From: CAIWKO01 sp964469155
GTDB lineage: Bacteria; Bacteroidota; Bacteroidia; Bacteroidales; CAIWKO01
Assembly: GCA_964469155.1 (NCBI GenBank)
Contig: CAYXXU010000091.1
Coordinates: 1 to 14,958 of the forward strand
Direction of reading: 5' to 3'
DNA length: 14,958 bases
The translations under genes and the position numbers were made by a program. The stretch's first letter is position 1; each line of letters opens with the position of its first letter. The notes beneath the pieces are model-generated. The model worked only from the letters and a program-made list of their open reading frames with translations. It was not told the origin of the DNA and did no database searches. This document shows positions 12,734 to 14,958 of the stretch, in pieces.

Positions 12734-13291
12734 CTAAGACCTCTTTTTACTATTCCATTTGTGATTATATGCTTTTTTTGAACTATGAGGTTGACTACCT
12801 ATCTGGTTAATAACTTCTCCCATGAAATCATCATCGAAAGTGTACTTGCCACCAGACTTAACACAGCAAGGACAGCTACAAACGACTTCCGCCACAATCC
12901 CAGGATAATCAGCGTGGAAATTATTATAAACGATACGCCAAGGCACAAAGAAGCATCGGGTTCTTTCTCCGCGAGCACCACGTAGCTCAACAACAAGAAA
13001 GCCATTGCGCCCAGAGAGAGAAAGCCAGTCACTTTCCCGCGCAATCTGGCAAACTCCGCCCTTCCAAGTAAAATGCTTCTTAAAATAGATTTGATTAACC
13101 GATGCAGTATCAATGCTCTTGCATTCCAGAGCAAGGTAAAACTCGTTGGGACGGCTATCGACAAGGACATCAAATAACTGTGGCTGGTATCGCATTTGTA
13201 GATGACGATAAGCTACAAGCTTTTTACCATAAGTCTCTGCGTAATCATTAAACGCATGAACCATGGAACGCTCAAAGTCCTGGCCTGTCAT
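12734..13291 (-). CDS. Holliday-junction-resolvase-like PD-(D/E)XK protein with Cys cluster
   Basis: A 185-aa protein whose ATG directly follows the TAG of the YkgJ gene. The nuclease core is visible: N-terminal helix with E7 (G-x-x-F-E-R), F-D-V-L-V with D41, L-A-L-E-C-K with E56 and K58, then Q67 and the basic stretch Y-F-K-K-H-F. The order E, D, ExK, then a helix with Q and a K-x-H-F-like element recalls RecU/Hjc-type resolvases. A later strand G-F-L-V-V-E (97-102) also fits. Residues 136-143 contain a dense V-V-C-S-C-P-C-C cluster not usual in the family; it may bind metal. The C-terminus is Lys/Ser/His-rich. Role inferred: resolving branched replication or recombination intermediates. 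A restriction-like or related structure-specific nuclease is the alternative. Confidence 0.7.
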   Translation of the reverse strand: MTGQDFERSMVHAFNDYAETYGKKLVAYRHLQMRYQPQLFDVLVDSRPNEFYLALECKSIDTASVNQIYFKKHFTWKGGVCQIARESDWLSLSGRNGFLVVELRGARGERTRCFFVPWRIVYNNFHADYPGIVAEVVCSCPCCVKSGGKYTFDDDFMGEVINQIGSQPHSSKKAYNHKWNSKKRS

Positions 13292-13690
13292 CTACATAAT
13301 CACCGCTTTGAGTTTTAGCACAGCCTCTATCTGTTTCCTTGCTTCAGGACAGCACATCACGTCTAAAATGCTACAACCGCCTTTAAGAAAGAGCTTCCAA
13401 GGATAATCTCGGCAGGCCTGAGGCTTGACTAAATGGATGATGCAGCCTTTACCCATTTTATCCTGGAAGAAACATGGCCAGGTTACAGTAAGCATGAAAA
13501 CCCCAGGCTCGGCTTCGAGCTCGCGAACGGGAATAAGCGCAGCGCAGGTTATAGGAGACTCAAGAAACTCGCCTATGACTTCAAGCTCTTGCTTAGTTAT
13601 CTTGATTTGACCACCACGAGAGCAACAAAAACCACATTCGGAGCATTTAAACTCTGACTGCAATTTCTCAGCTAGCGTAACGTCGGACAC
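13292..13690 (-). CDS. YkgJ-type CxxCxxCC cysteine-cluster protein
   Basis: A 132-aa protein with GTG start at 13690 and GAGGTG upstream. The signature is clear: C16-x2-C19-x2-C22-C23 near the N-terminus, then P-C73-F-F, G-C83-I-I-H and K-P-Q-A-C93-R-D-Y-P-W. This is the layout of the zinc/iron-chelating YkgJ family (PF03692-like). Extra cysteines occur at 106, 113 and 114. The family is thought to bind metal; its chemistry is not settled, and a link to methylation or to Fe-S handling is not established here. It is fused in operon to the resolvase-like gene (TAG immediately followed by ATG), suggesting metal supply or a partner role. The length is normal for the family and no truncation is seen. 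Confidence 0.85.
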   Translation of the reverse strand: MSDVTLAEKLQSEFKCSECGFCCSRGGQIKITKQELEVIGEFLESPITCAALIPVRELEAEPGVFMLTVTWPCFFQDKMGKGCIIHLVKPQACRDYPWKLFLKGGCSILDVMCCPEARKQIEAVLKLKAVIM

Positions 13691-13700
13691 TTAAAACACC

Positions 13701-13835
13701 TCACTTCTTCGCGGGTAAGTCCTCGCCCAGGACTATCAAAAGGGCTCCAACAGCAGCATCAGTATTAGCTATCTTCATTCTGTCAATCTCCTGCAAAGTA
13801 GCAAGAAGTTGACGGACATCTTCTTCAGACATCAT
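13701..13835 (-). CDS. Micro-protein of 44 aa, MMSE type
   Basis: Starts with ATG ATG at 13835 directly after the stop of the upstream micro-gene; GGAGGTTGATAAGTAA lies just before, so the ribosome binding site is good. The protein begins MMSEEDVRQLLATLQ and ends DLPAKK. It has two helical segments, the second hydrophobic (AAVGALLIVLG). Its stop is 10 nt before the YkgJ start. Too short for family assignment; the shared MMSE opening with the 43-aa gene suggests a common origin or a conserved translation start. Confidence 0.6.
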   Translation of the reverse strand: MMSEEDVRQLLATLQEIDRMKIANTDAAVGALLIVLGEDLPAKK

Positions 13836-13967
13836 TTACTTATCAACCTCCGAATCATGAAGAACCATATACAGGGCATCATAAAAACCCTGAGTGTATT
13901 CGTTCTTAAACGGCTTTTCTTTTCCGACGACATCAACGACGGACTTAAGAGACTTTTCAGACATCAT
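13836..13967 (-). CDS. Micro-protein of 43 aa, MMSE type
   Basis: Starts with ATG ATG at 13967 after the purine-poor GTGGGTGTT. It begins MMSEKSLKSVVDVVG and ends HDSEVDK, with aromatic residues in the second half (EYTQGFYDALYMVL). The TAA stop is immediately followed by the ATG of the 44-aa gene, and the ribosome binding site of that gene lies within its last codons. Charged and probably helical. No family recognised. Confidence 0.55.
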   Translation of the reverse strand: MMSEKSLKSVVDVVGKEKPFKNEYTQGFYDALYMVLHDSEVDK

Positions 13968-13978
13968 TTTAACACCCA

Positions 13979-14077
13979 CTAAAGGGTTTTACGAATCGCG
14001 TTTTCAACCTCTTTAGAGTACGGCGTTCCTTTACCAACGCCATTAAGAGCAAGTAAGATCTGAGCTTCAGACTTCAT
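13979..14077 (-). CDS. Micro-protein of 32 aa
   Basis: ATG at 14077 overlaps the TGA of the upstream gene (ATGA). The protein begins MKSEAQILLALNG and ends NAIRKTL, one or two helices around a GKGTPYSKE loop. The stop is 11 nt before the next micro-gene. It is at the limit of what can be called from sequence; support comes from the stop/start overlap and the shared M-x-S-E opening. Confidence 0.5.
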   Translation of the reverse strand: MKSEAQILLALNGVGKGTPYSKEVENAIRKTL

Positions 14078-14235
14078 TTACCAACAAGCCCCCTCAGCAA
14101 CGGGACAGCATAATCAACAAACATCTCAGGACTTCCAGTATAGGAAACGCTGATAGACCCAAGATCATTTAAATCGACGCTGAAACGAGACGGAACACCG
14201 GATGAAGAAGTCCGAATATCAATTAACAGATGCAT
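14074..14235 (-). CDS. Small protein (53 aa), first gene of the right operon
   Basis: A longer frame runs upstream to about 14493, but the clear ribosome binding site GGAGGT four nt before ATG 14235 decides this start. The protein (MHLLIDIRTSSSG...) is beta-rich in the first 35 residues (HLLIDIRT, SRFSVDLNDLGSISVSYTG) and ends in a helix (EMFVDYAVPLLRGLVGK). The fold may be beta-beta-alpha, as in small DNA- or protein-binding factors, but no family is recognised. The upstream extension runs through hairpins and an AAAGC-type repeat and is not considered coding. Confidence 0.55.
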   Translation of the reverse strand: MHLLIDIRTSSSGVPSRFSVDLNDLGSISVSYTGSPEMFVDYAVPLLRGLVGK

Positions 14236-14626
14236 AACAACCTCCAACAAACCCGGCTTTTGTAAAAGCCTGGCAAAACTTTGACGTAGCGCCTCGAAAA
14301 GAGGCGCAAAACGAAATCGGTTCCCGCTCCGAATCGAACGGAGCAGAGATTCAGTGCACGTTACTCTTCTTATGTTACATGGCCTTAGCAACACCCGCGC
14401 ACCTTCGCGGCAGGACCGAACAACGAAAGCAAAGCGGAACAAAGCAGAGCTGAACAAAGCAAAGCAAAGCGAAGCAAACCTTAACGAGTTCATCCGTATA
14501 GCCCCTGGTCAGGTTTAGGTCACGCACAACAACGAAAAGGAAGAGGTTCTGAGGGAAGAGGCAGAAGGAGTGAGTCATCAAGCACTCTTCCCTCTAATTG
14601 GCAGAAGGCTCTGCTTTTCGTTGGAC
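14236..14626. other. Gene-free stretch with serial inverted repeats (left half)
   Basis: No convincing gene. Perfect stems include GGCTTTT/AAAAGCC (14255-14270), GCGCCTC/GAGGCGC (14289-14307), GCTCCG/CGGAGC (14326-14344), CCGCG/CGCGG (14395-14410) and AAACCT/AGGTTT (14476-14516). A nested set has AACGAAAAG (14531-14539) with CTTTTCGTT (14614-14622) enclosing GAGGGAAGAG (14551-14560) with CTCTTCCCTC (14585-14594). Possible functions are a structured RNA, a replication or packaging signal, or a genome end. Confidence 0.6.
14415..14480 (+). repeat. Degenerate AAAGC-type short tandem repeats
   Basis: A run of 5-6 bp units such as CAAAGC, GAAAGC, GAAGC and GGAAC, with CTGAACAAAGCAAAGC the cleanest part. 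The strand is nearly free of T over about 60 nt. It lies inside the gene-free hairpin region. It may be a binding array (iterons are usually longer) or an unstructured linker between stems. Confidence 0.5.
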
Positions 14627-14886
14627 GTGTCCGACATCACGACCGAGATAAGGATGGATGTTATCAGAGATAAAGGTTTTGATAACATCAAGTTAGTTTC
14701 TTTGAGTGAAGAAGCGTCTCAGGAAATTACTAGTAATTTTCTTCGCCCTGATGGGCTCGGTGGGTCTGCGTTCGCAGCCCAAGTTCGCCTCGTTGCTCTC
14801 GGCGGTCGGGAACCTGGCGGTTCCCGAAGCCCTCCCCTGCAGGCCGGGCTGGGCCAGAAGGCCCAGCTTCCGCCGCTCTGCGCGGC
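14627..14886. other. Serial inverted repeats near the right end
   Basis: Perfect or near-perfect stems follow one another. GATGTTATC/GATAACATC lies at 14657-14689, and a 16-bp palindrome AAATTACTAGTAATTT at 14724-14739. TGGG(T)CTGCG/CGCAGCCCA is at 14761-14781, CGGGAACC/GGTTCCCG at 14807-14826, GCTGGGCC/GGCCCAGC at 14848-14867, and CCGCCGC/GCGGCGG at 14870-14888. GC content rises sharply from about 14740. A plus-strand reading frame from GTG 14627 stays open to the end of the window, but after about residue 45 it runs through GC hairpins and the poly-G, so I do not call it a gene. Confidence 0.6.

Positions 14887-14958
<72 letters not shown>

Noticed and set aside
14326..14344. T-arm-like hairpin on the minus strand (stem CTCCG/CGGAG with loop TTCGATT), suggesting a tRNA gene
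   Set aside because: No matching acceptor stem, D-arm or 7-nt anticodon loop with T33 could be found around it, so it is at most a tRNA-like fragment or one more stem in the hairpin array.
14236..14581. Minus-strand frames upstream of the 53-aa gene (extended start near 14493 and a 68-aa frame to 14581)
   Set aside because: Cys/Phe/Leu-rich translation of the AAAGC-type repeat and hairpins; the strong GGAGGT at 14239-14244 sets the downstream start at 14235.

Overview
The window looks like part of a virus (or virus-derived) genome, probably a tailless icosahedral virus with a jelly-roll capsid. The centre is a co-directional block of structural genes: a candidate double jelly-roll major capsid protein (9925-10788), small beta-rich proteins, a fibre-like protein, PKD and PEGA adhesion modules, and a small holin-like membrane protein. 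I saw no portal, large terminase, tape measure or HK97-type capsid. I also saw no packaging ATPase, so the genome is probably incomplete here. The host is uncertain. Frequent ATA and AGA/AGG codons, PKD/PEGA modules and Sm-like proteins would fit an archaeon. Strong GGAGG/GAGGTG ribosome binding sites and hairpin-plus-T-run terminators fit a bacterium equally well.

Layout. (1) 6-1343, plus strand: five small early-type genes. Two of them (259-507 and 701-940) look like Sm/Hfq/SH3-like barrels. (2) 1359-1397: two adjacent hairpins between convergent genes. (3) 1411-11220, minus strand, transcribed right to left: a 140-aa protein, the candidate capsid protein, 102-aa and 128-aa proteins, a fibre-like protein, 101-aa and 57-aa proteins, a 138-aa protein, a PKD protein, a holin-like protein, a 39-aa protein, an 1129-aa PEGA protein, and a DEDD exonuclease with a zinc ribbon. 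Most junctions have gaps of 0-15 nt or overlap, and most starts have a clear ribosome binding site. (4) 11221-11476: a divergent intergenic region with a dispersed motif and inverted repeats. (5) 11477-12013, plus strand: a PD-(D/E)XK nuclease ending in a bidirectional terminator. (6) 12018-14235, minus strand: a second operon with four micro-genes, a YkgJ-type cysteine-cluster protein, a second PD-(D/E)XK protein resembling a Holliday-junction resolvase, and three small proteins. (7) 14236-14890: a stretch with no convincing gene but at least eleven inverted repeats in series. (8) 14887-14958: G/C homopolymers ending in 45 G, almost certainly a sequencing, library or assembly artefact.

How the parts may work together (inference): the minus-strand block supplies the capsid, surface fibres/adhesins and a membrane-active protein. 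The exonuclease and two nucleases would act in replication, recombination or end processing. The Sm-like pair and micro-genes are candidates for regulation or host takeover. A composite motif (GATTGATTGT, 8 nt, TACAGGCACTTT) recurs at 935-964 and 6027-6056, with a degenerate copy at 11246-11282. All copies have the same DNA-strand orientation whatever the direction of the nearby genes, which suggests a DNA-level signal. The most unusual features are this motif, the tandem Sm-like genes, the hairpin array at the right end, and the mosaic PEGA protein.
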